Below are positions 31,172-39,614 of a stretch of DNA of 61,564 nucleotides, in pieces. The notes under the pieces are model-generated. The model was not told where the DNA came from and ran no database searches. It was given only the letters and a program-made list of their open reading frames with translations. Both the position numbers and the translations under genes were made by a program. Source of the DNA: an uncultured Oscillospiraceae bacterium (lineage in GTDB: Bacteria > Bacillota_A > Clostridia > Oscillospirales > Oscillospiraceae); NCBI GenBank assembly GCA_900762245.1, contig CAAFFR010000080.1:1-61564 (forward strand), in the 5' to 3' direction. Position 1 is the first letter of the stretch. Each line of letters begins with the position of its first letter.

Positions 31172-31767
31172 TCCGATCGGACAAGCGCCTGAAGCTGTGT
31201 AAGTTTTTGCTGATTGGCATTCTGGCCTTTATCTGGGGCAATTCTCTGCTGCCCGGTGAGGTATCCGGTGCCTTCAGCGACTGGGTCAAGTCGGTTCTGG
31301 ACAGTATTCTTCCAGCAGGACCGGAAAGCCAGAGCGGCGGACTGCTTCGGAAAATCGCCCATTTCACGGAATTTACAGCTTTGGGGATGACCCTGGGCTG
31401 GCTGTTCGGCATGCTGAAAAAGAAAACCTGCTGGCCCGCACTTGTGGGCGTGGCAGTGGCTTGCGTGGACGAGACCATCCAGCGCTTTGTTCCTGACCGG
31501 GGACCCAGCGTCCGGGATGTGCTCATCGACAGCAGCGGTGTGCTGACAGGATTGATTTTGCTCTATTTGGGGCACACTTATTGTAAGTATCGAAAAAACA
31601 ACAATCCTAATGGAGGACAAGTAAATGAAAAAGTTTGCAGCAATGATTCTGGCTCTGACCATGGCGCTGTCCATGGCTGCCTGCGGCAGCAAGGCTCCCG
31701 CAGAAACCGTTCCTGCTCAGGAAATGCCCGCTTCCGCGCTGGAAGTTCTGGAAACCATCTGGGCTGA
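31168..31767 (+). CDS. VanZ-like membrane protein with possible frameshift near its end
   Basis: Residues 1-139 look like a complete VanZ family protein: four helices with RKIAHFTEFTALGMTLGW and DETIQRFVPDRGPSVRDV. From the A6 run at about 31592 the frame passes through the next gene's ribosome binding site and continues 143 bases inside it, giving a low-quality tail. Loss of one A would place a TAA (31622-31624) immediately before the next ATG; gain of one A stops even earlier. The start overlaps mntP by four bases. Function: VanZ proteins confer low-level teicoplanin resistance, mechanism unclear. Confidence 0.8.
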   Translation: MIRSDKRLKLCKFLLIGILAFIWGNSLLPGEVSGAFSDWVKSVLDSILPAGPESQSGGLLRKIAHFTEFTALGMTLGWLFGMLKKKTCWPALVGVAVACVDETIQRFVPDRGPSVRDVLIDSSGVLTGLILLYLGHTYCKYRKNNNPNGGQVNEKVCSNDSGSDHGAVHGCLRQQGSRRNRSCSGNARFRAGSSGNHLG

Positions 31768-32194
31768 CTATGCAGAAGACGAGAAGTTTGCCGCCATCGG
31801 CGGATCTATGGCTGCTCCTGTGGACAATGCTCCCGGCAGCTACGACATTGCGGATGAGAACATCACTTACAATCTGCTGATCCCCGCTGAACAGCTGGCA
31901 AACGTTACCGAGGCTGCTTCCATGATCCACATGATGAATGCCAACACCTTCACCGGCGCTGTGTACAAGCTGGCTGATGGCGTGAAGGCTGCTGACTTCG
32001 GCGCTGCCATGCAGTCTGCCATTCAGGGCAACCAGTGGATGTGCGGCTTCCCCGACAAGCTGCTGATCAGCGCTTTTGGCGACACCTATGTGCTGGTGGC
32101 TTTTGGTGTCAACGATGCCATGAACCCCTTCGTCCAGCACTTCAATGCCGTTTACCCCGGCTTTGAGACCCTGGTGGACGAGGCAATCGCCTGA
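31625..32194 (+). CDS. Lipoprotein of unknown function
   Basis: 189 residues. Lipoprotein signal with lipobox SMAACGS (Cys at about 20), so it is anchored on the outer face of the membrane. The mature part is alpha/beta and acidic, with a conserved-looking NITYNLLIPAEQLANVTEAA and AFGDTYVLVAFG strand. I cannot assign a family. Third gene after mntP and the VanZ-like gene, ribosome binding site GGAGG, ends in a strong terminator. Confidence 0.75.
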   Translation: MKKFAAMILALTMALSMAACGSKAPAETVPAQEMPASALEVLETIWADYAEDEKFAAIGGSMAAPVDNAPGSYDIADENITYNLLIPAEQLANVTEAASMIHMMNANTFTGAVYKLADGVKAADFGAAMQSAIQGNQWMCGFPDKLLISAFGDTYVLVAFGVNDAMNPFVQHFNAVYPGFETLVDEAIA

Positions 32195-32201
32195 TAATAC
32201 C

Positions 32202-32235
32202 AAAATGGCAGCGAGAATACCGCTGCCATTTTTTC
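32202..32235 (+). terminator. Terminator of the mntP-lipoprotein unit
   Basis: AAAATGGCAGCG and CGCTGCCATTTT arms, then TTTT. Confidence 0.92.
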
Positions 32236-32261
32236 AGATTGTGGTAAATTATTCACTGGTT

Positions 32262-32297
32262 ACTGTAGGGCTGGGTCACTGACCCCCGCCCTACAGT
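32262..32297. repeat. Family D palindromic repeat, copy D4
   Basis: ACTGTAGGG ... CCCTACAGT around GGGTCACTGACCC; one strand has an extra C, so the palindrome is slightly imperfect. Confidence 0.75.
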
Positions 32298-32332
32298 GAG
32301 TTTGAAGTATCCCCCAAAATGAGGACAAAACT

Positions 32333-33715
32333 ATGCTTTTTTCCAGCATTCCATTTTTATATTACTTCCTCCCGGCTGTGCTGATCCTGTATTTTCTGGT
32401 GCCCTGGAAGCTGAAAAATACGGTATTGCTGCTGTCCAGTCTGATTTTTTACGGCTGGGGCGAACCGAAGCTGCTTGCCCTGATGGTGTTTACCATTGCT
32501 TTGTTTTATTTCTGCGGCCTTGCCATTGACCGGGCAGGGGAAGGGTGCGGCAGGAAACTCTGGCTGACAGTATCCGTGGTCATCAGCATTGCGCTGCTGG
32601 GCCTTTTCAAATACGCGGACTTCTTTATTGGCAATGTCAATGCCATTACCGGACTCAGCCTGCCGTTGCTGCGGTTGGCTCTGCCGGTGGGCATCAGCTT
32701 TTACACCTTCCAATGCCTCAGCTACACCATTGATGTGTACCGGGGAAGAGTCCCTGTTCAGAAAAATCCCATTTCCTTTGGCGCTTATGTGGCCCTGTTC
32801 CCTCAGCTCATTGCCGGCCCTATTGTCCGTTATGTGGACGTAGCCCGGGAACTGGAAAACCGGCAGACCACCTGGGAGGATGTGTCCTATGGCCTGCGCC
32901 GTTTTCTGGTGGGCCTGGGAAAAAAGGTCATTCTGGCGGATAATCTGGCCCTGCTGATCAAACTGTTCCGGGAAAGCAGCGAACCTTCCGTGGTGTTTTA
33001 CTGGATGTATGCTGTGGCCTTCCTGCTGAATATCTACTTCGACTTCTCCGGCTATTCTGACATGGCCATCGGCATGGGGCGGCTGTTTGGCTTTCATTTT
33101 ATCGAAAATTTTGACTATCCCTATCTGTCCAAAAGTGTTACTGAGTTCTGGCGGCGCTGGCATATGAGCCTTGGCAGCTGGTTCCGGGATTATGTCTACA
33201 TTCCTCTGGGAGGCAACCGGGTCAGCAAAAGACGCTGGGTGTTCAACATCCTGGTGGTCTGGATGCTCACCGGCGCATGGCACGGTGCTGCCTGGAATTT
33301 CGTACTGTGGGGCCTTCTGTTTGCGGTGCTGCTGCTTCTGGAGAAGTGGCTGCCCTTGCGGAATCTTCCCGATGTGCTGCGGCATGGCTATGTACTTGCG
33401 GTGATTACCCTGAGTTTTGTGCTGTTCAATGCCGAATCCATGGCCCAGGCAGGCAGCGATTTTGCAGCTTTGTTTGGCTTTGGGGGGCTGCCCCTTACGA
33501 CTGGGGAGACGCTGTACTATCTGAAAAGCTATGGTCTGCTGTTTGCCGCTGCCTGTTTGGGGGCAACACCGTGGCCCAAACTGCTGGCAAAAAGGGCAGC
33601 AAACAGCCCCTGCGGTCCTGTGCTGGACTTTGTGTTTCAGATTTTGCTGCTGCTGATCTGCACCGCTTATCTGGTGGACGGCTCTTTCAGCCCCTTCCTG
33701 TATTTCCGGTTCTAA
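32333..33715 (+). CDS. MBOAT family O-acyltransferase (AlgI/DltB-like)
   Basis: 460 residues, about ten or more membrane helices. Diagnostic segments: LFSSIPFLYYFLPAVL, SFYTFQCLSYTIDVYRG, FWRRWHMSLGSWFRDYVYIP and the catalytic His in TGAWHGAAWNF (about 317). Transfers acetyl groups across the membrane. The next gene encodes an AlgJ/DHHW-type partner, so the pair probably acetylates an exported polysaccharide or wall polymer; which one is not shown. Confidence 0.93.
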   Translation: MLFSSIPFLYYFLPAVLILYFLVPWKLKNTVLLLSSLIFYGWGEPKLLALMVFTIALFYFCGLAIDRAGEGCGRKLWLTVSVVISIALLGLFKYADFFIGNVNAITGLSLPLLRLALPVGISFYTFQCLSYTIDVYRGRVPVQKNPISFGAYVALFPQLIAGPIVRYVDVARELENRQTTWEDVSYGLRRFLVGLGKKVILADNLALLIKLFRESSEPSVVFYWMYAVAFLLNIYFDFSGYSDMAIGMGRLFGFHFIENFDYPYLSKSVTEFWRRWHMSLGSWFRDYVYIPLGGNRVSKRRWVFNILVVWMLTGAWHGAAWNFVLWGLLFAVLLLLEKWLPLRNLPDVLRHGYVLAVITLSFVLFNAESMAQAGSDFAALFGFGGLPLTTGETLYYLKSYGLLFAAACLGATPWPKLLAKRAANSPCGPVLDFVFQILLLLICTAYLVDGSFSPFLYFRF

Positions 33716-33728
33716 AGGAGGATGTGAC

Positions 33729-34814
33729 ATGAAAAAAACAAGTGCGATCCTTCTTCTTGCCATCTGGCTGGTGCTGACGGCTTGTGTCTGGTTTGGTCCT
33801 GCGAAGGAGCTGTCCGACACCGAGCGCCGTCCGCTGGCCCAATTCCCGGAAGTTTCCGGAAAAAACCTTTTGAATGGCAGCTTTATGGAAAAATTTGAGG
33901 ACTATTCCCTGGATCAGTTCCCCCTCCGGGATGGCTTCCGTACCCTGAAGTCCCTGTTCCACACCTGCTGTTTGGGACAGAAGGACAACAACGGCATTTA
34001 TCTCCATGACGGCTTTGCCGCCCAGCAGGAATATCCCCTGAATGTGGATTCTCTTGCCCATGCTGCGGACCGGTTTTCCTATTTGCAGCAGAAATATCTG
34101 ACGGACTCTCAGGCTTTCTTCGCCATTGTGCCGGATAAGGGCTATTATTTGGCGGAAAAAAGCGGTCATCTGGCCATGGATTATGAAGAACTCTTCCGTT
34201 ATTTCCGGGAAGAACTGCCCTGGGCCCGGCAGATCGACCTGCGGGACACCCTCAGCCTGGAAGATTACTACCGCACCGACACCCACTGGCGGCAGGAAAA
34301 TCTGCTGCCTGCCGCAAAAATGATCTGCGAAGCTATGGGCATTCCCGCTCCCAAGGCAGAAGACTTCACCCAAAGGAAGGTGGAGCGGCCCTTCTACGGT
34401 GTTTACTACGGTCAGGCAGCCCTGCCGATGGAACCGGATGCCATGCATCTGTTGGAAAGCGATCTGCTGAAAAACTGCACCGTCTATGACCATGAGAGCG
34501 GGAAAACCCTTCTGGTCTATGATGAAAGCAAGCTGGACAGCAAGGATCTGTATGAAATCTACCTTTCCGGTCCCAGGGGTCTGCTGACCATTACAAATCC
34601 TGCGGGAAATCCGGGGAAAGAACTGATTGTCTTCCGGGATTCCTTTGGCAGCGCCATGATCCCGCTGCTTCTGGCGGATTACGAAACGGTTACCGTAGTG
34701 GATATCCGCTACCTGCAGATCGACCTGCTGGACCGCTTCGTGGACTTCCGCGGACAGGATGTGCTGCTGCTTTACAGCACGCTGGTGCTTAACAACAGTG
34801 AGACCATAAAGTGA
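33729..34814 (+). CDS. DHHW/AlgJ-like extracytoplasmic acetyltransferase partner
   Basis: 361 residues, N-terminal membrane segment (about 6-22). DTERRPLAQFPEVS, FEDYSLDQFPLRD and the SGNH-like catalytic region RTDTHWRQENLLPAA and FRDSFGSAMIPLL fit the DHHW/AlgJ group; here DHHW reads DTHW, with the catalytic His retained. It receives the acetyl group from the MBOAT protein 13 bases upstream and places it on the polymer. Confidence 0.85.
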   Translation: MKKTSAILLLAIWLVLTACVWFGPAKELSDTERRPLAQFPEVSGKNLLNGSFMEKFEDYSLDQFPLRDGFRTLKSLFHTCCLGQKDNNGIYLHDGFAAQQEYPLNVDSLAHAADRFSYLQQKYLTDSQAFFAIVPDKGYYLAEKSGHLAMDYEELFRYFREELPWARQIDLRDTLSLEDYYRTDTHWRQENLLPAAKMICEAMGIPAPKAEDFTQRKVERPFYGVYYGQAALPMEPDAMHLLESDLLKNCTVYDHESGKTLLVYDESKLDSKDLYEIYLSGPRGLLTITNPAGNPGKELIVFRDSFGSAMIPLLLADYETVTVVDIRYLQIDLLDRFVDFRGQDVLLLYSTLVLNNSETIK

Positions 34815-34822
34815 GAAAGGTC

Positions 34823-34895
34823 ACTTGCCTCCCCCAAAAGGGGGAGGCAAGTGGGCGGGTCGGGAAACGGCAATCTACCATCCCGACAGTTTTTT
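34823..34895 (+). terminator. Double hairpin terminator after the MBOAT/DHHW pair
   Basis: First hairpin: ACTTGCCTCCCCC / GGGGGAGGCAAGT (34823-34852), 13-bp perfect stem. Second: GTCGGGA / TCCCGAC (34859-34887) followed by AGTTTTTTG. The stretch CCGACAGTTTTTTGCAG is also found at the start of family B repeats. Confidence 0.8.
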
Positions 34896-34932
34896 GCAGA
34901 TTTCCCGGTGGGGTTTTGTGTCATATTTTCGG

Positions 34933-34961
34933 TTGACAATATTGCCCCTGCATGGTATAAT
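34933..34961 (+). promoter_or_regulatory. Promoter of the pyrimidine operon
   Basis: Perfect TTGACA (34933-34938), 17 bases, perfect TATAAT (34956-34961); leader of about 75 bases before pyrC. Confidence 0.9.
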
Positions 34962-34976
34962 TTCAAAGATAATACA

Positions 34977-35024
34977 GCGGCTCGCCGCATACCCGTCTTG
35001 CCGCTTTTGGCAGGACATTTTTTT
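34977..35024 (+). promoter_or_regulatory. Putative attenuator in the pyr leader
   Basis: GTCTTGCC (34995-35002) and GGCAGGAC (35009-35016) form a terminator stem (one G-U pair) followed by ATTTTTTT. GCGGC (34977-34981) can pair with GCCGC at 34984-34988, or with GCCGC at 35000-35004 inside the terminator arm, giving a possible antiterminator. No canonical PyrR-binding loop was recognised. Confidence 0.7.
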
Positions 35025-35043
35025 AGGCAGAAAGGAGAACACT

Positions 35044-36258
35044 ATGACTGCGAAGACTAAGGCAATCCTGATTTCCGCTTCCGTGGACACCTCTTTTGCT
35101 GATGGCGTTCGTGCTTCCATTTCTACCCCCGCATTGTCCTCTTTTGACGACGCGCGATATGTGATTTTTCCCGGCTTTTGTGACGTGCATGTGCATTTCA
35201 GAGAGCCGGGTTTTTCTTATAAAGAGACTATGGAGACCGGCTCCGCGGCATCTGCCCGGGGCGGTTATACCGCCGTGTGCACCATGCCCAATCTGAATCC
35301 GGTGCCCGACAGTGCAGAGCATCTGCAGCAGCAGCTGGACCGTATCCGGGAGGGTTCCTGCATCCATGTTTATCCCTACGGTGCCATTACGGTAGGGGAG
35401 AAGGGGGAGAAACTGGCGGATCTGGAAGCTATGGCTTCCAATGCCATCGGTTTCTCTGACGATGGCCGGGGCGTGCAGTCTGACGAAATGATGCGTCAGG
35501 CCATGCTGCGCGCCAAGGCACTGGATAAACCCATTGTTGCCCACTGTGAGGTCAATGAACTGCTGCGCGGCGGCTACATCCATGACGGCGACTACGCCAA
35601 GGCCCATGGCCACCGGGGCATCTGCTCTGAAAGTGAATGGGGCCAGATTGCAAGAGATCTGGAACTGGTAAAGCAGATCGGTGTGCGTTACCATGTCTGC
35701 CACATCTCCACTAAGGAAAGTGTGGATTTGATCCGCAAGGCAAAGGCAGAGGGCGTGGATGTGACCTGCGAAACCGGGCCACACTATCTGGTAATGGATG
35801 ATTCCATGCTGGAAGAGGACGGCCGGTTCAAGATGAACCCCCCTCTGAGAAGCAAAGAGGACCGGGAAGCCCTGGTTGCGGGCATTCTGGATGGCACCAT
35901 CGACATGATCGCCACCGACCATGCCCCTCACTCTGCGGAGGAAAAGGCACGGGGCCTGGAAAAGAGCGCCTTCGGCGTTGTGGGCATCGAAACTGCTTTC
36001 CCTATTCTGTATACCTATCTGGTAAAGCCTGGCATTCTGACCATGGAGCGCCTGATGGAGCTGCTGGTGGTAAATCCCAGAAAGCGGTTCGGCATCGCCC
36101 TGGGCTGCGACTACTCCATCTGGGATCTGAACGAAGAATATACCATCGATCCTGCGGATTTCCTGTCCATGGGTAAGGCAACGCCCTTCACCGGATGGAA
36201 GGTCAGCGGCAAATGCATGGCCACCGTCTGTGACGGTAAGGTCGTTTATAAAGTGTAA
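35044..36258 (+). CDS. pyrC: Dihydroorotase
   Basis: 404 residues from ATG at 35044, with AAAGGAGAAC upstream. Metal site DVHVHFREPG, TAVCTMPNLNP, later HCEVNELL, YHVCHIST, and IDMIATDHAPHS. Type I dihydroorotase, cyclising carbamoyl-aspartate. First gene of the operon, downstream of the putative attenuator. Confidence 0.95.
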   Translation: MTAKTKAILISASVDTSFADGVRASISTPALSSFDDARYVIFPGFCDVHVHFREPGFSYKETMETGSAASARGGYTAVCTMPNLNPVPDSAEHLQQQLDRIREGSCIHVYPYGAITVGEKGEKLADLEAMASNAIGFSDDGRGVQSDEMMRQAMLRAKALDKPIVAHCEVNELLRGGYIHDGDYAKAHGHRGICSESEWGQIARDLELVKQIGVRYHVCHISTKESVDLIRKAKAEGVDVTCETGPHYLVMDDSMLEEDGRFKMNPPLRSKEDREALVAGILDGTIDMIATDHAPHSAEEKARGLEKSAFGVVGIETAFPILYTYLVKPGILTMERLMELLVVNPRKRFGIALGCDYSIWDLNEEYTIDPADFLSMGKATPFTGWKVSGKCMATVCDGKVVYKV

Positions 36259-36313
36259 ACCCATCAAATTGATTTCACATAAATCGCAAGTAACTTAGGA
36301 GGATATCAAAAAC

Positions 36314-39300
36314 ATGGCAAAGAGAACAGATATCAAAAAAATTCTGATCATTGGCTCCGGCCCCATCGTCATCGGTCAGGCTGCAGAGTTTGACTATGCC
36401 GGTACCCAGGCTTGCCTGGCTCTGAAGGAAGAGGGATATGAGGTTGTTCTGTGCAATTCCAACCCCGCTACCATCATGACCGATACCATCATCGCAGACA
36501 AGGTCTACATGGAGCCTCTGACGCTGGAATATGTGGCAAAGATCATCCGCTATGAGCGTCCTGATGCCATCATCCCCGGCATCGGCGGCCAGACCGGTCT
36601 GAACCTGGCCATGCAGCTGGAGAAGAAGGGCATCCTGAAGGAGTGCCGCGTCAAGCTGCTGGGCACCTCCAGCGCATCCATCGAGCGGGCGGAAGACCGC
36701 GAGATGTTCAAGGAAATGTGCGAGAGCATCGGCGAGCCTGTCATTCCCTCCGAGATTACCTACTCTCTGGAAGAGGCTAAGGAAGCTGCCAACCGCATCG
36801 GCTATCCTGTTGTTCTGCGTCCTGCTTTCACTCTGGGCGGCACCGGCGGCGGCTTTGCATACAACGATCAGGAACTGATGGATATCGGCGTCAATGCCTT
36901 CAACCTGTCTCCTGTACATCAGGTCCTGATTGAGAAGTCTGTCAAGGGCTACAAGGAAATCGAGTTCGAAGTCATGCGCGACAGCAATGACCACGCCATC
37001 ACCATCTGCGGTATGGAGAACATCGACCCCGTCGGCGTTCACACCGGCGACTCTCTGGTTGTGGCCCCCATCATGACCCTCAGCAAAGAAGAGGAGAAGA
37101 TGCTGAACGACTCCGCCATCAAGATCATCCGGGAGCTGAAGATCGAAGGCGGCTGCAACGTCCAGTTTGCTCTGAATCCCCACACCTCTGAGTACTACCT
37201 CATCGAGGTCAACCCCCGTGTTTCCCGTTCCTCCGCTCTGGCTTCCAAGGCTTCCGGCTACCCCATCGCACGGGTCACTGCCAAGATCGCTGTGGGTATG
37301 GCACTGGAAGATATCAAGATTGCCAACACCAACGCTGCCTTCGAGCCCAGACTGGACTACGTCATTGCCAAGCTGCCCCGCTTCCCCTTCGACAAGTTTG
37401 CCTCTGCCACTAATAAGCTGGGCACGCAGATGAAGGCCACCGGCGAGGTCATGGGCATCGGCTCCAACCTGGAGGAAGCGCTGCTGAAGGGTATCCGCTC
37501 TCTGGAAATCGGCGCCAACCATATGTACCTGAGCAAGTTTGACAATATGAGCGTGGAGGAGCTGCTGGAGTATATTTCTGAGTTCCGCTCCGACAATATC
37601 TTCGCCATTGCTGAGCTGATCTACCACGGTGTTTCTGTGGAGAAGATCCATGAGATTACCCAGATTACTCCCTACTTCCTGGAGGCAATTAAGAACATCA
37701 TCGACATGGAGGAGACCCTCCGGGTCAAGATTATGGATGCGGAAACCCTGACCGCCGCAAAGAAGATGGGCTTCAGTGATAAGTATATCGCCAGATTGTG
37801 GAAGTGCACTGAGCTGGATGTGTACAACAAGCGCAAGGAGCTGGGACTGTTCCCCGTCTTCAAGATGGTGGATACCTGCCATACCGGCGCTTATATTCCC
37901 TACTTCTACTCCTCCTACACCGGTGAGAATGCCTCCCGCCTGACGGGCCGCAAGAAGATCGTGGTGCTGGGCGCAGGCCCCATCCGTATTGGTCAGGGTG
38001 TCGAGTTCGACTACTCCACTGTCCACGCCGTCATGACCATCAAGAATGCCGGTTACGAGGCCATCATCATCAATAACAACCCCGAAACCGTCTCCACCGA
38101 CTACACTACCGCCGACAAGCTGTACTTCGAGCCTCTGACTCCCGAGGATGTTATGAACATCATCGAGTTTGAAAAGCCTGAGGGCGTCATCGCTTCTCTG
38201 GGCGGTCAGACTGCCATCAATCTGGCACAGCCCCTCCATGACCGGGGCGTGAAGATCATCGGCACCGACTGCGTTGCCATCGACCGAGCTGAGGACCGCA
38301 ATGCCTTCGAAAACCTGCTGAACGAACTGAACATCCCCAGAGCCAAGGGCAAGGCTGTCACCAAGCTGGAAGACGGCATCGCCGCCGCTGCGGAGATCGG
38401 CTACCCCGTGCTGGTCCGTCCTTCCTTCGTCCTGGGCGGCCGCGCCATGCAGATCGTTGCCAACGAGAAGCAGCTGCGCCACTACCTGCGCACTGCGGTT
38501 GAAATCGACGAGGACAAGCCTGTTCTGGTTGACAAGTATATCCAGGGCCGCGAAGTGGAGATCGATGCCATCTGCGATGGCCGCGATGTCTTCGTTCCCG
38601 GCATCATGGAGCTGGTAGAACGGACCGGTGTCCACTCCGGTGACTCCATCTCCGTCTATCCTCCCTTCTCCATCTCCAACAAGGTCAAGGGTATCATCCT
38701 GCAGTACGCCAAAAAGCTGGGTCTGGGAATCGGCATTGTGGGCCTGTTCAACATCCAGTTCATCGTGGATGAGCATGACAATGTCTTCATCATTGAGGTC
38801 AACCCCCGTTCCTCCCGTACCGTTCCCTTCCTGTCCAAGGCTACCGGCTACTCTCTGGCGGATATTGCCACCGAGGTCATTTTGGGCAAATCCCTTAAGG
38901 AGCAGGGCTTCTTCGATATTTATCCCGATGAGAAGGACCGTTGGTACGTCAAGGCTCCTGTCTTCTCCTTCAACAAAATCCGCGGTCTGGACGCTTACCT
39001 GTCTCCCGAAATGAAGTCCACCGGCGAAGCCATCGGCTATGACCGGACCATGACCCGTGCCCTGTACAAGGCCCTGCAGGCCTCCGGCATGCACCTGCAG
39101 AACTACGGCACCGTTTTCTGCACCATTGCGGACAAGGATAAGGAGGAGGCACTGCCCCTGATCCGCCGGTTCTACCAGCTGGGCTTCAACATCGAGGCTA
39201 CCGTTGGCACCGCCATGTTCCTGAAGCGCAACGGCATCCGTACCCATGCCCTGGCCAAGATCAGCGACGGCAGCGACGAAATTCCCAATTCCCTGCGTCA

Positions 39301-39481
39301 GGGCCACATTGCCTACTTCATCAACACCAAGGACCCCGGTGCCGGTGAGAACGATGGTGCAAAGCTGCGTCAGGTGGCAACTGAGTACAATGTCACCATG
39401 TTCACCTCTCTGGACACCGTCAAGGCTATGCTGGACGTTCTGGAAGAGACTACCCTGACCATCTCCACCATCGACGCTTAA
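36314..39481 (+). CDS. carB: Carbamoyl-phosphate synthase large subunit
   Basis: 1055 residues, full length. Two homologous ATP-grasp halves, beginning KILIIGSGPIVIGQAAEFDY and KKIVVLGAGPIRIGQGVEFD, and a C-terminal MGS-like allosteric domain of about 120 residues. It makes carbamoyl phosphate from bicarbonate, ATP and ammonia supplied by CarA. The small glutaminase subunit gene carA is not in this operon and must lie elsewhere. Confidence 0.96.
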   Translation: MAKRTDIKKILIIGSGPIVIGQAAEFDYAGTQACLALKEEGYEVVLCNSNPATIMTDTIIADKVYMEPLTLEYVAKIIRYERPDAIIPGIGGQTGLNLAMQLEKKGILKECRVKLLGTSSASIERAEDREMFKEMCESIGEPVIPSEITYSLEEAKEAANRIGYPVVLRPAFTLGGTGGGFAYNDQELMDIGVNAFNLSPVHQVLIEKSVKGYKEIEFEVMRDSNDHAITICGMENIDPVGVHTGDSLVVAPIMTLSKEEEKMLNDSAIKIIRELKIEGGCNVQFALNPHTSEYYLIEVNPRVSRSSALASKASGYPIARVTAKIAVGMALEDIKIANTNAAFEPRLDYVIAKLPRFPFDKFASATNKLGTQMKATGEVMGIGSNLEEALLKGIRSLEIGANHMYLSKFDNMSVEELLEYISEFRSDNIFAIAELIYHGVSVEKIHEITQITPYFLEAIKNIIDMEETLRVKIMDAETLTAAKKMGFSDKYIARLWKCTELDVYNKRKELGLFPVFKMVDTCHTGAYIPYFYSSYTGENASRLTGRKKIVVLGAGPIRIGQGVEFDYSTVHAVMTIKNAGYEAIIINNNPETVSTDYTTADKLYFEPLTPEDVMNIIEFEKPEGVIASLGGQTAINLAQPLHDRGVKIIGTDCVAIDRAEDRNAFENLLNELNIPRAKGKAVTKLEDGIAAAAEIGYPVLVRPSFVLGGRAMQIVANEKQLRHYLRTAVEIDEDKPVLVDKYIQGREVEIDAICDGRDVFVPGIMELVERTGVHSGDSISVYPPFSISNKVKGIILQYAKKLGLGIGIVGLFNIQFIVDEHDNVFIIEVNPRSSRTVPFLSKATGYSLADIATEVILGKSLKEQGFFDIYPDEKDRWYVKAPVFSFNKIRGLDAYLSPEMKSTGEAIGYDRTMTRALYKALQASGMHLQNYGTVFCTIADKDKEEALPLIRRFYQLGFNIEATVGTAMFLKRNGIRTHALAKISDGSDEIPNSLRQGHIAYFINTKDPGAGENDGAKLRQVATEYNVTMFTSLDTVKAMLDVLEETTLTISTIDA

Positions 39482-39490
39482 AGGAATCTA

Positions 39491-39591
39491 TGTCATTGCG
39501 AGCCAGTGATCACACTGGCGTGGCAATCCCCCGGACATTCCGGAAACCTTCGGGGATTGCCACGTCGGCCTTTGGCCTCCTCGCAATGACA
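39491..39591 (+). repeat. Family A repeat, copy A5
   Basis: 101 bp between carB and pyrK. Ends TGTCATTGCGA / TCGCAATGACA flanked by TA on both sides, a possible two-base target duplication; inner hairpin GCCAGTGATCACACTGGC. Confidence 0.88.
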
Positions 39592-39614
39592 TACTTATAA
39601 TGAAGGAGTAAATT

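Noticed and set aside
34962..35043. Canonical PyrR-regulated leader
   Set aside because: The conserved anti-antiterminator loop sequence was not found, although a terminator is present.
36275..39307. Very long open frame (about 1010 codons) on the minus strand
   Set aside because: It is antisense to carB, whose codon use leaves the opposite frame open. Its translation is low in complexity and matches nothing, while carB is certain.
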